Source: Blasia pusilla
Lineage: Eukaryota > Marchantiophyta > Marchantiopsida > Blasiales
NCBI GenBank assembly: GCA_050084515.1
Contig: CM114275.1
Coordinates: 27,342,001-27,406,000, forward strand
Reading direction: 5' to 3'
DNA length: 64,000 nucleotides
Position 1 is the stretch's first letter. Every line of letters starts with the position of its first letter. This document shows, piece by piece, positions 48,131-59,697 of this stretch. The position numbers and the translations under genes were made by a program. Below the pieces are notes generated by a model. It did not search any database. It was not told where the DNA came from and worked only from the letters and a program-made list of their open reading frames with translations.

Positions 48131-48539
48131 AAATGCTCTCTACAAAGGATGAGGCACTACATGCACTCTACCATCCTCCCACACTCGCAACACATGTGTG
48201 CCCTCCCATCAGAATCGTGTGGCTTGTTGTAGGATCCGATCGCGCTCTCTAGAACCCACTGTGCTCGCAACGCACTTAGTACGCAAGTACTCCAAGACCA
48301 CTCCATCATCGTGAATGTCTCGTCTACCTATCGTCTCCTCACCTGCCTCTGGATCTAAGGACTCTCCATTAGACCTTGCCATCGAAGTCACAGCAATCTG
48401 GATCTCCATAGCCAACAAGCCTAAATAGGTTCACGCGTGCCATCCTGATACCAACCCCTCATCACTCTCACCATGCCAACGAGCTCCAGTCGCATCTCGC
48501 TGAGTTGGGCATGGGTTACGGCTCAAACCATCTACATCC

Positions 48540-49942
48540 TGGTTGAGCATCCCAAGTCTATGCACCACCAAGATCTTGCAACAAAAGAGCCCACCTTGCA
48601 AGTTTCCACGTACGCTTGTTGGACTCCATCAACCACTTAAGTGGCAGATGATCAGTATTGATGGTAAAGGGATTGCCGAATAGATAACATCTAAAATGTG
48701 CGACAGCCCACAGTGTAGCCAAGCACTCACCCTCATACGAGCTCTACTTTGCCTCTGCAACATTTTTTGAGTGACTAGCATAAGCCACCATGAACTCTCT
48801 ACCATCATCGTCATGCTCGGTGAGCACGGCTCCAAGCCCCAACATGCTCCAATCGGTATGCAACTGGAAAGGACGCCCCTTGATCGGTCTCCTCAATATG
48901 GGCGCACACGTCAATCTGTCCTTGAGCATCTGAATGCTCTCTCTTGCTTATCCCCTCAGTGCCACTCCTAATCCACCTTGGTCATCAAGGTTAGCGGCTT
49001 TGCAATCGAATTGAAAACCTTGACGTACCGTCGATAGAAGTTCGCCAATCCCATGAATGCACAAACTCGATTCACATCTGTAGGGCGTGGAATGCGTGAA
49101 ATAGCCTCTACCTTTGTCTATTGCACACCAAGGCCCCTTGGGTATATCGTATGATCCAAGTACTCAATCTAGTTGTAGAAGAACTTGCACTTGCTTGGAT
49201 GTAGCTTCAGCCCATGTTACTGCAATCGTCAAAATACCTCCTCTAGATGTCGCTCATGCTCCTCAACCATGTCGCTAAAGACTACAATGTTATCAATATA
49301 ACACCTAGCAAAATCCAGACCTGCCAAGATCCTATCCATGACCCTGTGAAACTCAGGCGGGGCGTTCTTTAACCCAAATGGTAAGAACCACCACTAGAAC
49401 AAACAATCCTTCCCGTGAGAATTGATGCCCCAAAATGCCGTCTTCTATCTGTCCTCCAATCCAATAGGCAACTCATGGTATCCGGCTCACAAATCCAATG
49501 AATTGAAGACCTTTGCATGCCCAATAGCATCAAAGATATCCTCAGGGATGGGCATGGCATTCCTATCGGCCTTTTTCTGCCGATTGATAGGTCGGTAATC
49601 TCCACACATTTGCCTATCCATCTAGTTGCCATGCACATCCTTCTTGGCGGGCATGACAATGGCAAATGCATAATCTCCATGCGACATCTCCACTAATCTT
49701 GCTCCAACCAAGTCCTGACTCCTACTCTGAATCAGAGCCCTCTCCATCTCATTATACGTGTACGGTCGTCGGAAGATCGGCGTGTCACTCGACAACTCAA
49801 TGCGGATCCCTGGACCCTTAAGTGTATCCAAATCATGCATACTAAATGCAAAACAGCTCTTATAAATCCTAAGGAACTGGTGTATCCGACGCCGCTCTCC
49901 TCCTGTCAACTTAGGGCCTATATCTGGCTCCCAAGTCTCCAT
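48540..49942 (-). pseudogene. Reverse transcriptase-RNase H of Ty3/Gypsy type
   Basis: In element order: GIRIELSSDTPIFRRPY, MCGDYRPINRQKKADRNAMP, GHAKVFNSLDL(stop)AGYHELPI, LPFGLKNAPPEFHRVMDRIL, the catalytic box Y-I-D-N at 49288-49299 (normally YxDD, second Asp lost), FMGLANFYRRYVKVFNSIAK, then RNase H LKDRLTCAPILRRP, FQLHTDWSMLGLGAVL, YEGECLATLWAVAHFRCYLF, INTDHLPLKWLMESNKRTWK. These are the diagnostic Gypsy motifs in the standard order. At least seven in-frame stops are present. In an intact element the protein would copy the RNA into DNA in the particle. Confidence 0.9.
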
Positions 49943-50548
49943 CGTGACTACGGTAGGACTCTATGTAGCGGATGTCGGTGGTTGCTATGGTGCAACCCCG
50001 TCTCGGACAATAGAACTCCCATCTCAACGTGCAGTACCTGGAACCATGCTCGATGCTGTGGCTATCATCTCTTGGCGTACCTACAAAACATCCCAAGAAG
50101 TCCAAGGGTGTCTCTCCTGATCACCCCTGGTGTGTCGATCTCCTTGGGTTTTGCCCCCAGCCACTGCCTCAACCGTCTTGGTAGGCATGGGGCTCATCAA
50201 CACAACAATTGTGATCTGTTGCATCTTCAAACGACGCTGCTCAACTACTCCTAAGCTAAAAATCCATGTCAAGTAGTTCAGGTTCATCGCCTGACCCAAG
50301 ACATGACTTCGTGATGCCTCCGATAGTGACGGTATTTCCGTCACTCTTGTGGGGAATCCCATCGCTCACTCTCGCTCATCGGCGTTGGGCTCCACCAACC
50401 TCTGAACCTAGTCATCCCAAACCAAGCCAAGACCGGCCTCCTTGTATGCATAGGAAGCATGAAAACTCACAAGCGTGGGAAAGGCTGCGCGCGGCCGGCC
50501 TACCCTGTTGACCATAGTCAATGGCAGTCGATCATCATGCCTCACTGC

Positions 50549-51220
50549 CTATGATCGACAACCCGGATCCATAATGGAATCCACTAACAAGTCGGAAGGA
50601 TGCTCCACTCTCGCATAAGCTCTCCGCAATACCTCATGTGGTATCAAGTTGGTCCACCAAAGACGCAGACGATGTGCTTGTGAACCCACACTCACTGCAT
50701 CTAACAACACTGCTAGGCCGATCCATGGGCACACCTGATGTGCACTCGTCACCACGGGGGACCTTGATCGCCCAAAATTGGCACATTCTCCAAAATGTAT
50801 GTTGGAGAACGAGACTGATGCTCCTGTAAATGTTGCAAGATCCGCATCATCTCCCAAAACAACCTGGACCAAGTGTTAGCTATCTCGTCTAGCACTCGAT
50901 TGGCCCTGACACAACCAACCAGCAATGACCAAGTCTATGGTCCATACCCGCTCCAAGTCCTACGCCCCCAACAATAAAATGTCCCTAGGTAGGGAACTCT
51001 AGTAACCCTCAATGGCGGACGCAAACAACAAGTCAGGAAAACGGAGGCCTAAGAGTGCCACATGGTAAAGTGAAGCGCACCTCCCAACATCATCAATCTC
51101 CACATACACATACTGTTGCACGCGCACTAGAGCGTGCAAAACAGTAGCTAACCCAGTACTGATCCCTGCAAAGAGATCCAACACCCGAATACCCTTCTCT
51201 GGGAGCACCACACAATCGGG
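50549..51220 (-). pseudogene. C5-cytosine DNA methyltransferase domain of the retrotransposon
   Basis: Placed between protease and reverse transcriptase. Motifs in order: motif I DLFAGISTGL (51152-51181, cofactor loop FxGxxTG); motif II acidic residue in YVYVEIDD (E at 51101-51103); motif IV DLVIAGWLCQGQSSA (50891-50935; catalytic Cys 50909-50911, with Leu where PCQ is normal); motif VI PTYILENVPIL (ENV at 50782-50790, after one frameshift); motif VIII GSQAHRLRLWWTNL (about 50645-50689, after a second frameshift). This is the full catalytic series of cytosine-5 methyltransferases using S-adenosylmethionine. Two TAG stops lie between motifs II and IV. Charophyte Gypsy elements with such domains are documented; here the copy is dead. 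Confidence 0.9.
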
Positions 51221-51392
51221 CTAGTGTCCAAAGGGTTAATAGCAGCACTCTTGCCTACCTAGGGTTCCTCTGACCCGTCACACTCTAGTGCAAATGTCTT
51301 GCTCCACGCGGTCTGCACGTTCTCAGTGGCTAAGCGTCGAAGCTCCTCGGTTAAGCCCCAAAGCGGCACCTCTCCTCCACGAATTGATGCGG

Positions 51393-52172
51393 CTACCATA
51401 ACACTCCTCTCCATAGAAATGTCAAGAATGGGAGTATCCTCTGCATGGACGTGTCCTCAATCAAATCACTAGGCCAAGTGATGGCACTCCTAAATGCTGC
51501 TAAGGTCGCCATCTCTCCTGGCCATCGCTCGATCACTGCACCTGTGAATCGAATGGGTCTTGAGCTAAGGCGCCCATCACTTGACTGCCATCCTGGTCTA
51601 TAGGACGCTGATTCCTCCCAATAATCTAGGGAAAACCCCATCGGGTATAACACTACTCCACCAACCAAGACGTCGTAGGACTCTGCAACAGTCACTATCA
51701 CCTTGACTCGCACCACGGACTCATCTGTAGGATGTCCCGCGCAAATCCTCACCACGACCTCCTATCGGGTGATATACTATGTGGTACTCGCTCCACCCAA
51801 GGATGTCTGTATCCGGAATGGACAACGCTCCACATCGGCTCTCGTCAAGCCCAATCCTCTAAATGACGCTTTCCCCAACATCAGGGGTTGGGCTCTTGAA
51901 TCCAACAAGACGCGCTGCGGACTAAAAGCTCTACCTCTAGGACTCACCAACTGGAAGACCTCTCCCTGGTTATCCACCAACACAACACCAGGAGAAGCCA
52001 TGGCACGCTCTATCTCCGGTCTAGCGGGCATCTCCGCCATCCTAGCAGCCGTAGCCTGCCATGACTCTGACGTGGACGGCCCAAGCATTCGCTCTAAGGG
52101 CAGGTCCATCACCTCCTCTCCAATCATCTCTGAACGTGATGCAAGAACTCCAACTCCACGCTCACATAGCAT
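51393..52172 (-). pseudogene. Retropepsin-like protease region
   Basis: GEVFQLVSPRGRAFSPQRVL then LDSRAQPLMLGKA. The active-site D-S-G-A has become D-S-R-A (51891-51902). Downstream FRIQTSLGGAS and, in the next frame, TVAESYDVLVGGVVLYPMGF with YRPGWQSSDGR. This matches the pepsin-fold order with the second psi-loop (DVLVGG). The Gly-to-Arg change and frame breaks show loss of function. In relatives it would cut Gag-Pol. Confidence 0.75.
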
Positions 52173-52468
52173 AGCGGCCAGTCAAAAAACCTCGATAGGC
52201 GTACCTCCCAACGTCATAACATCGGAAGCAGAAAAAAAGGAGCGTGGTACACAACGGTGGCCGCCCCCAACAACGTGCTCGACACATGCCCCTCCTGATC
52301 ATCAACAATAGGAGTCATCGCACTCGCTTCTCCCATCGCCCTCCATGCCTACACACCAACAACATCATGAACTCTCCAGGAACTCTGATCAGGATCCATC
52401 GATAGGGTCCTCATCGCTTCAGACAACGTGAAAGAATGAGGAAGCCTAGTCTCTTTCCTAGCTTCCCC

Positions 52469-53947
52469 TCATTGTGGATCCCACTCTGCGGCTACTCCAC
52501 GTGTCACAACTAGGGCGGCCTCCATTTGGGCAATCGCGCACATCCAACCAAGATCCTCCATGTCTTTGGTTGCTCCATATGATGTTGATGCCCCGGATCC
52601 GGCATCGGGTAACCTCAATGCCATAGCGGAAATCTGCTCCTGTAGCTCTTGTATCTGAGCAGCCATCCCAGCCTCACGTCCGGCGTCTCCCTCGGCGCGT
52701 CTAGGTGGTGGTACTCTACCTCCTCCACGGGAAGCTCCACCACCCTGTCCGGCAACTCCAGCTCCTTGTCCCCCAACGGGACCACCTAGTGCACGATCTC
52801 TAGGCCCACCCGGACCGGCTAGTCGCTCTGGTGCCCTCTCTGGCCCTCGGTCCGGACGTAACTCAGGATGTCAACTAAAACACTTGGCGCATGTATGACC
52901 ATACCTCTCACAATAGTCACATTGATAATCTCCTGGTGCAACACCATCTCCTCCTCCATAGGCTCCACCACATTACCAACAAGTAATAGTAGGTGGCTGT
53001 TGCCTAAGCCGCATATGAAGGCGCTGGTCTCTGTGGCACGGCCTCCCGGTATCCTCCCTGAGCTTGTGGTGCCATAGTTGACCTATCTTGGACTCCATGT
53101 TGCTGCAAAAGTGGTGCAAACAATCGTGACTACTCTCGCCCACAATCCATGGTGGTTATGCTCTCCTCCGCCATGTTGCGCTCAATGTTCTCGGCGGTCC
53201 TAAAAACATCTCTCAACGTAGGGGAGGTATTCATAAGAAGCACCCCCTCCCGTACTCATGTCTGCAGGGTCTGGTCCAACATCGCGTACCATGACTGGAT
53301 AGCCCGAGCCTCCTTCATCCCCTGAGTGACGTTGATCAACCGGCGCAAGCGAGTGTAAGCCTCACGCAAACTCTCACCCGGGTGCCTCTGGAAGTCGTGG
53401 ATGCTCCAAAACTTCTCTGTCCGTACCCCCTTGTAGCTCACCCTCAACTCATCAAAGAACTCAACCATGGGGTTGAACTTGGGACAAACCCAACTAGATG
53501 GTGCAACTGCTCTAGTGCGAGTGACCCCTCCTAAAACATCACTAGAGGAAGAGGAAGTAGCCTCTCTTGACTCCTCCTCATCTGGGAATGGCTCCGTCCA
53601 TGACACATAGTGTGGGTCATAGTAGAGTCGTCATGCCTCAATCTCCTGGGCATATCTGTGAGAGAACTCATGGTTATCATCCATGGCGCCCCCTCTAAAT
53701 GTTGAAACATACCGTACCATGTTGTAAATGGGTTGAACTCTCTAGAGTTCCTAGCCCGCTGTGAATCACACCAACTCCTAAACTCCGCAATGAAATCGTG
53801 TAGCTCTATAGTGCCTACACCACCCGAAAACCTACGCGGTCCTCTACCCCGGTCGTCCATCTTGTACGCCCAACTGGTAGGACCACTCAATGTATACGGT
53901 GGATCACTAACACACTCCTCTACATGCTCCCCCTCGTCTAAAGACAA
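52469..53947 (-). pseudogene. gag with CCHC zinc knuckle
   Basis: Frame 1 (53947-53531) has KMDDRGRGPRRFSGGVGTIE, LHDFIAEFRSWCDSQRARNS and WYGMFQHLEGAPWM. Frame 2 (53606-53256) has KFNPMVEFFDELRVSYKGVR, FQRHPGESLREAYTRLRRLI and MLDQTL, the retrotransposon gag core. A knuckle CDYCERYGHTCAKC (C-X2-C-X4-H-X4-C) lies at 52880-52921. A long coiled-coil/Gly-rich tail (MAAQIQELQEQISAMALRLP) ends near 52469. The plus-strand gag at 17358 is its homologue. Confidence 0.88.
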
Positions 53948-55751
53948 AGGAAGGAGATCTCGTCATAAGGAGATCGAGATAGTCTCTTATGTGGAGACCC
54001 TCGAAACCTCACACCACTCAGGTAAACCCTCCAGAGCTACTCTCAGGTCCACTACCTCGCCTCTCATAATCCTGAAAAGATGCCATGATGACCCTCGTGC
54101 CCCTCTCACACGATCACTCTCAATCTTGCGAGTAATCCCTCAATCACTCAAACTAAACATGCGGCACTCAATCTACCCTCTCTCATTGAGACGTGTGTTG
54201 TGCGGCAACAAGCGATGTGGTACGGAAAATCAAGTGATCTATCGTCTCATCGACAAACCATCCTCAACTCTGGACATCCCACACGAGTCAATGTTCCCTA
54301 AACCTATACATCATCGATGCTCTCAACATCAGCACGAAACCCAATATCCCAAATAACTTCCCAATACCCGGAAATCCTTAACACATACAAGGCAAAAGAC
54401 TAGAATAGGTAACCTAACAATAAATATCGATGTCGCTCCTCAACAACTGCAAATCTCGACCCCTACTCGGTCGTAAAGACAACTCCTCCAAATAGCACGT
54501 TATACTCCCCTCGTATTGATGATGCTCAAATCTCCTCGATGTGCGGTGCAGGTCTAGCAGTCCGGTGCAGCACTGGCAGCACGGAACGGCTACAAACGGT
54601 ACAACACTCGAGAATAGGGTGCGGCACTTGGCGGCATACCCTCCTCAATCAACAAAATGCAATCTGCTCCTAGTTATGGTGCGGCTCCGTGTTCGAGACG
54701 GTGCGGTGCGGCCACGAGCGGCACCGCATGGCAATCGGCCGAGCGTTGCGGCTACGAGCATCACGGCACGGTACTTGATCGTCTTTGAGCCGCTACCAAT
54801 CACAACTTAGCAAAGTGGAAAAGAAACTATAATTCCATGAAACCAAAAAGGTCACACTGTCAAAGTCGCGAGTTAACGAGTGGCGATGACTTATACAGAC
54901 TCACCAAGTACAGCAGCAGCCGCCCTACCTGGCCATTGGTGACAGGTTGTTATCTTGAACAGCGGCGGAAATGGTGGTAACTCATGTTGACACCAACAGC
55001 CGCAATTGGTAGCAGCGAGTGCAGCGACGGATGTGACAAGCGGCGGCGGCAACTCGCGGCGGCGGAAGTGGAAACTGACATTGGCAACGACAACCAGCAC
55101 AGGCGGTAGCCGTGGTGGCAAAGGGTGGCAACGCGGACGGTGATGGTAACTGCACAGATGGCGACGGCGATGGTTCTGATGGTGACGGCGTCGCCAACGA
55201 CGGCGGATGCTTTAGGGTTTGGCTTTTTTTACCCTAAAAATTGGCAGTTTGCAAAATTGGCCATAACTTTTTGTTCGCAGCTCCAAATTGCGCATTATCT
55301 ACTGCACAGCGTGTACAGCTTCACAATCTACAACAATGTCAAAAATTATTTTGAATCAAATAGTCCCATAAAAACTGATGGGGACTGTCGTAAAACCCAA
55401 CGTCTCTTTCTCCTACACAAAATTTGGCAGCGCTTCCGTGCTGATTTCTCCCAAAAAAAATGTAAAACTTGTGAAAATACAAATCAGCAAGCTATATGAT
55501 GCTCTTGAGAGCACCGGCATGGGGCAACCCGCCCCCATAATCAATCCCTATCAGAAATTGGGTAGCGCTTCTGCGCGCCACTCTCTCACACGAAAAATCG
55601 GCACACAAACGTCAACATAGCGCGGCTCTTGCTCTCGTGAGCACTCCCATGAGCCATGAAGCGGGGAACACCATCCCTAACTTGCACCAAACATCGAGCA
55701 ACCAGCGAGCTCCCCCATGAAGCTCTCTCATCCTCTCATTCTCTCTTTGTT
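53948..55751 (-). other. Untranslated leader of the retrotransposon
   Basis: About 1.8 kb between A1 and gag, without a convincing ORF. It contains a GC-rich imperfect trinucleotide-like stretch (ggcggcggcaactcgcggcgg, ggtgacggcg; 54900-55210). No primer-binding site complementary to a common plant tRNA 3' end is recognisable next to A1 (no TGGTATCAGAGC). Confidence 0.6.
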
Positions 55752-56271
55752 AATCAAGATCCAATCTCTCTTAACACCATAGCTCTTAAATGTGTGCAGT
55801 CTCACATGTCTCTCTCAATGTCAAACCAAACCCACTCTTCTAATTAGAGGCTTGGGTTACACTCACAAGGCAAGGGACCATAGCTCCACCGCCTCGGCCC
55901 TCCATGCCAAGAGGTTCAACAAAGAGAGAATGAGCTCTTAAGCTCTCTCTCCTTGAGATATACCCCCTTCCCTCTCCCAAGCTCTCTCCTCGGTAACCTA
56001 TGCTCGCAAGTCATCTCCTCGGCTCTTGACCTGCTGTAGCGAGTCAAGAGCCACTTCCCGAAGTATAAAGTCAACTCTACCAAATATGGAAACTTACCCA
56101 AAATAGTAAGTTTCTTTAAATAGCTCCAAATGAGCCAAACCGAAGGGGAAACCTACTCTCTCAGGTTTCCCAGGACCTCAGCAGATCATTCTCAACCATC
56201 TGAGCCTGTCCTCCTCTACTCGCAAAAGCGCTCTACCAGATCTCTTCGATCTATCCTAAAAATTCGTGACA
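55752..56271 (-). repeat. Terminal repeat part A1 (5' terminus)
   Basis: 520 bp, the partner of A2. In element sense it starts TGTCACGAATTTTTAGGATA next to the target duplication and ends ...GATCTTGATT, then passes straight into the leader and not into a B block. Confidence 0.93.
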
Positions 56272-56480
56272 AGCCTTCCCAAAGCCCGTAGAGGGCTCCG
56301 TCAACCCAAGTCTACGCGGCGCGCTCGAGTGCAGGCTGCGGGTTCTTAACCCCGATGGACATGTTCGTCCATAGGACGATCATAAGTCCACGGATACAGA
56401 CTTTTTCCATGTGCAACCCTTGCCGCGGGTACCCAATCTTACGCAAACATATCTTTCCTAGGGACAGACATAAGTCCGTT
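56272..56480. repeat. GC-rich dispersed repeat, right half
   Basis: Begins with AGCCT (target duplication) and continues the repeat cut at 46920. It contains gatggacatgttcgtccata and ctttttccatgtgcaaccct, words that recur at 58540-58700. Confidence 0.75.
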
Positions 56481-57700
56481 GTTGTATAGTAAAATCAACT
56501 AGTGTGTAAACTCCTTCCTCGTTAAGTGTTAGATAGAGTTTTATTTACATTAAGTAAATTAGCTTAGGAAAAGGAAATTCCCATGTTTAAACCTCTTTAT
56601 GGTGCCTCTTTTATACGGACCCAACTTTAGGAAAACAGATAATAAATAAAAGATGACTTTATAAAAGTAAAATAATGAGGTTGGTGCTTTAATGAAAAGC
56701 AAAAGTAGTCTTGGTTGGTGGCTAGGTTAGTTGGGGTAATTTGGAAAATGTCAAGTGGGTAAAAGAGGATATTTTGGAAGAGATAAGAAGAAATCTACTT
56801 GTGTCAAAATGTGATTGGCTAAGCCTTGAGAGGAAGTCATGTGGCACAAGATAAGATTAGCTTTATTTCGTACTCTTGTGGATCACTTGTGAGTATATAA
56901 AGAGGAGGGACCTTCAAGGATTCATCACCTTCTATTCCACATCTTGAGTCTCTCGTGTCACTCTTGAGTGTATGGCTTTGGGATTGCTTGCTCTTCCAAT
57001 GAGAGTGGATCACCCTTCTTGGGAGAGTAACTTGATCATGATCTATTCTTCGAGAGGTTTCTAGAGTGTGGTGTGTGTGTGGAGATGAGAGGTTTATCAC
57101 CTTAATGGAGTTTAGTCATACTAAAATAGTGAATGTTTTGGCTTGTTACTTTCCCTATGAGAGTGGATTACCCCTTTTGGGAGAATAATTCTGCCAAAAC
57201 CCATTCTTGAGGAGAGTAGAGAATATCTGTCAAGCATGGATAGGGGTGGAATATGAGTTTTGCCCAACTTTCCTTTCCTCAATCCATACCATATCAAGGT
57301 ACTCTTTGTAGATAGGCACTGGTTCATTCGATATTTAGTTTATCACTTTGGGGAGGCGTTCATGAACGAGGTCATTCAATTTCCAACTCCGGTGATTCTT
57401 CCTATCGTCATATTTGGAAGGATATGGGATTGTACTTTATATATCATTATATAGCAATCCATGGACGTCAATAGGCCTGCTCAAGTAGGGTTTAACACTA
57501 ATTGTGCTATCTTCCTCATGTACAAGTGTAAATTAGTTTATAGGGATTTTATAGTTAGGAATTTCGGAGTCCGATGTTACGAAGAAGTGATCGCCTCGGC
57601 ACTTCCATTTGTGATACCTATCATGAGAGAATGGAGAGTATATATAATAATTTTATATTGAAAAAGGAGAACTTCTTAAAGATTTCATCTTGCATCGACC
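56480..57700. other. No gene recognised; two short internal duplications
   Basis: The block gagagtggat(c/t)acccc/ttcttgggagagtaa occurs at about 56995 and 57160. Two translated stretches are distantly similar: FVDRHWFIRYLVYHFGEAFM...VILPIV (57300-57420) and LVYRDFIVRNFGVRCYEEVI...FVIPIM (57535-57630). This suggests an old duplicated exon or retrotransposon piece. No family is recognised. Confidence 0.35.
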
Positions 57701-57728
57701 ACGTCAACCGCAACTAGAAGGCCTACCC

Positions 57729-58720
57729 TTACTTGAAGAAAGGCTCTCGACACAACACCGTAGACATGGATATGTCCACAAACACAAAATTTATCCTTGT
57801 GCAACTTGGATGCACTCGCACCCAAACCCAAACCCGTAGCCGGGCTGGCCAAGCCTGCACCCACTTTGTAGTCCGCATGAAGCTTGCGCTACAAAATGGG
57901 AGTGGGCTCAATCCATGCAGAGCCCACACATGGCCCACCAATTTTTTGGCCCTACGCGGGCCCTGAGCCCATCCTACATGGGCCTAAGGCCCTTCTTGCG
58001 GGTTGTGCACAGGCTTCATGCAGGCTACAAAATGGTGTGGGCTCAGCTAGGCGGGGTCTACGTTACGGGCTCACGGACGGGCCAAGATTGCACGAAAACG
58101 GACAAGTCCATCCATAAGACGGAACTTGCTCTGTCCGCACTCGGGCTTGCACTCGACCTTGCCATCTAGACTCGGGCTGACAGAGCCCGCACCCGTTGTA
58201 TGGCCCGCACGGCGGGCTTAGCGCGGGCAGGCGCGTGCTCAAGGCAGGCACGCGCGCGATCAAGGCTGATTGGGCGCGGACTCCGGGCGGGTAGGTGCAG
58301 GCTCTGGGCGGGCAGATGCGGGCTCATAGCTGATCGGGCACAGGCTCTGGACAAGCAAGTGCGGAATCGAGGGCCCGCAAAAATTTGATCCCTTGGACCA
58401 AAAATTGGTCCGCTAGACCGAAAGATAGTCTACCGGACCAAATTTATCGGGCCAAGGGCAGGCCGGGCTGCGGGCCACGCAATGGGTGCGGGCTGCAGGC
58501 AGGCTCGGATGGGGGCCCCGGGTACCCACGCTCGCACAGACATGTGTGTCCATAGGACGGACATAAGACCGCGGACACGGACTTTTTCCGTGTGCAACCA
58601 TGGGGCGGGCTCAAGTGCGGGCCATCGATACCGAGGCCCGCACGGACATGTCTGTCCTAGGGATAGACGTAAGTCCGTGGACACGCACTTTGTTCGTGTG
58701 CAACATAGGAATGAGTCATT
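57729..58720. repeat. GC-rich dispersed repeat, long copy
   Basis: Many gcgggct, gggcccgc and agcccgcac words. Two copies of the unit (a)cggacatgt(g/c)tgtcc..aggga/acggac..taag(t/a)ccg(t/c)gg..acac..ctttttccgtgtgcaac lie at about 58535-58605 and 58640-58705. Small ORFs on both strands are by-products of this composition. Confidence 0.7.
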
Positions 58721-59690
58721 TTTTGGTTGGGGTTGTTTTTTTTCACTCTTGGATCTAATGATTCTTCCACTTGACTTGCTTATCAAATTCCCTCAATCGA
58801 AGGGTGGGTTTAGATCTACCATTTAAAATTATGTAATTGTGAGATGACGTCACTATGGATTTATTTTTTGATATGTGTGTTATGTTCATTGTTATGTTTC
58901 AGTTTATTGTTATTTTAAAACTGTGGATATACACAACAATGATACATAAAAGTGTACATGCACATGTTGATGGTTGAAAATTGGAATAATACTTGCACCT
59001 CACTCACTACTCATAATGGCACTACATAATGTTGTTAGAGTTGGTTGGACTCTCTAAATGGATGCCACTACATCCAACCATTTTATATAGATGCACAGTA
59101 GACATGTTTCACGTCGTTAGAGTGCGGTGCAAGATGCGAAGAGGCCATCCGGTATTATACATGGCGTAGTGAAATTAGGAGTGGGCAACAAATATTTTTT
59201 TTAAAGTTGTATTTTATGTAAAAGTTGATTTAGAAATCCACTTGGAAACTATAAAGTGTTCCAAATTATTAATGTAGAGTTTTGTACCCTGATTTGAGAA
59301 CTGCGAGTAAGGGTTTGAATTTACTAGAATATGTGATCATAAGACTCCATTTGGTGACTACACGTATATCATTACGTTGCTGACATATTCTCCCGATGTG
59401 TTTACTCAATATCTTAGCCGTTATCGAAATCGTGTAGCCAGCCCGCTTGATACCGCTCCAGATTGCAATGTCAATCTTGAGGCTTCAGAGTCACTGACAG
59501 TACTAAGTGCAGATGCAACAGCGAAGCGGAGCGGAGCTCCCCAGGGAGCTCCATCGGATACGTAGAACCTGCGTATATGCCATCAGTCACTCACTGCTAG
59601 CTTTGAATTGAATCATGGTCTCGTTTGTGCACTACGGGGTTGTGAGGTTCACTTTCTTTTTTTCTACTTCAGTAGCTGCCATGAGCATGC
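58720..59690. other. Intergenic, CER3 3' flank
   Basis: No gene recognised. AT-rich. The 62-codon plus-strand ORF at 59377 lies in the probable CER3 3' UTR/flank and shows no family signature. Confidence 0.5.
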
Positions 59691-59697
59691 AATACCA

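Larger units (their letters stand above)
46921..56271 (-). mobile_element. Ty3/Gypsy retrotransposon with C5-DNA methyltransferase and split terminal repeats
   Basis: A 9351-bp element on the minus strand with target duplication AGCCT. In its own sense: A1 (56271-55752, TGTCACG...CTTGATT), leader (55751-53948), gag, protease, methyltransferase, reverse transcriptase, RNase H, integrase zinc-finger remnant, B1 (47691-47564), A2 (47560-47049), B2 (47047-46921). A2 and B2 are contiguous and together run from TGTCACG to ...CACGAC(A), a canonical TG...CA terminal repeat of about 640 bp. In the first copy the whole internal region lies between A and B. Gypsy assignment rests on the domain order and the reverse transcriptase/RNase H sequence. 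All ORFs carry stops or frameshifts and A1/A2 differ by roughly 10 percent by eye, so the insertion is old. Confidence 0.9.

Noticed and set aside
46921-56271. DIRS/Ngaro/PAT element, because of the split repeats and methyltransferase
   Set aside because: Reverse transcriptase/RNase H motifs are Gypsy, the methyltransferase is C5 type and not the adenine type of DIRS, no tyrosine recombinase was found, and a target duplication is present.
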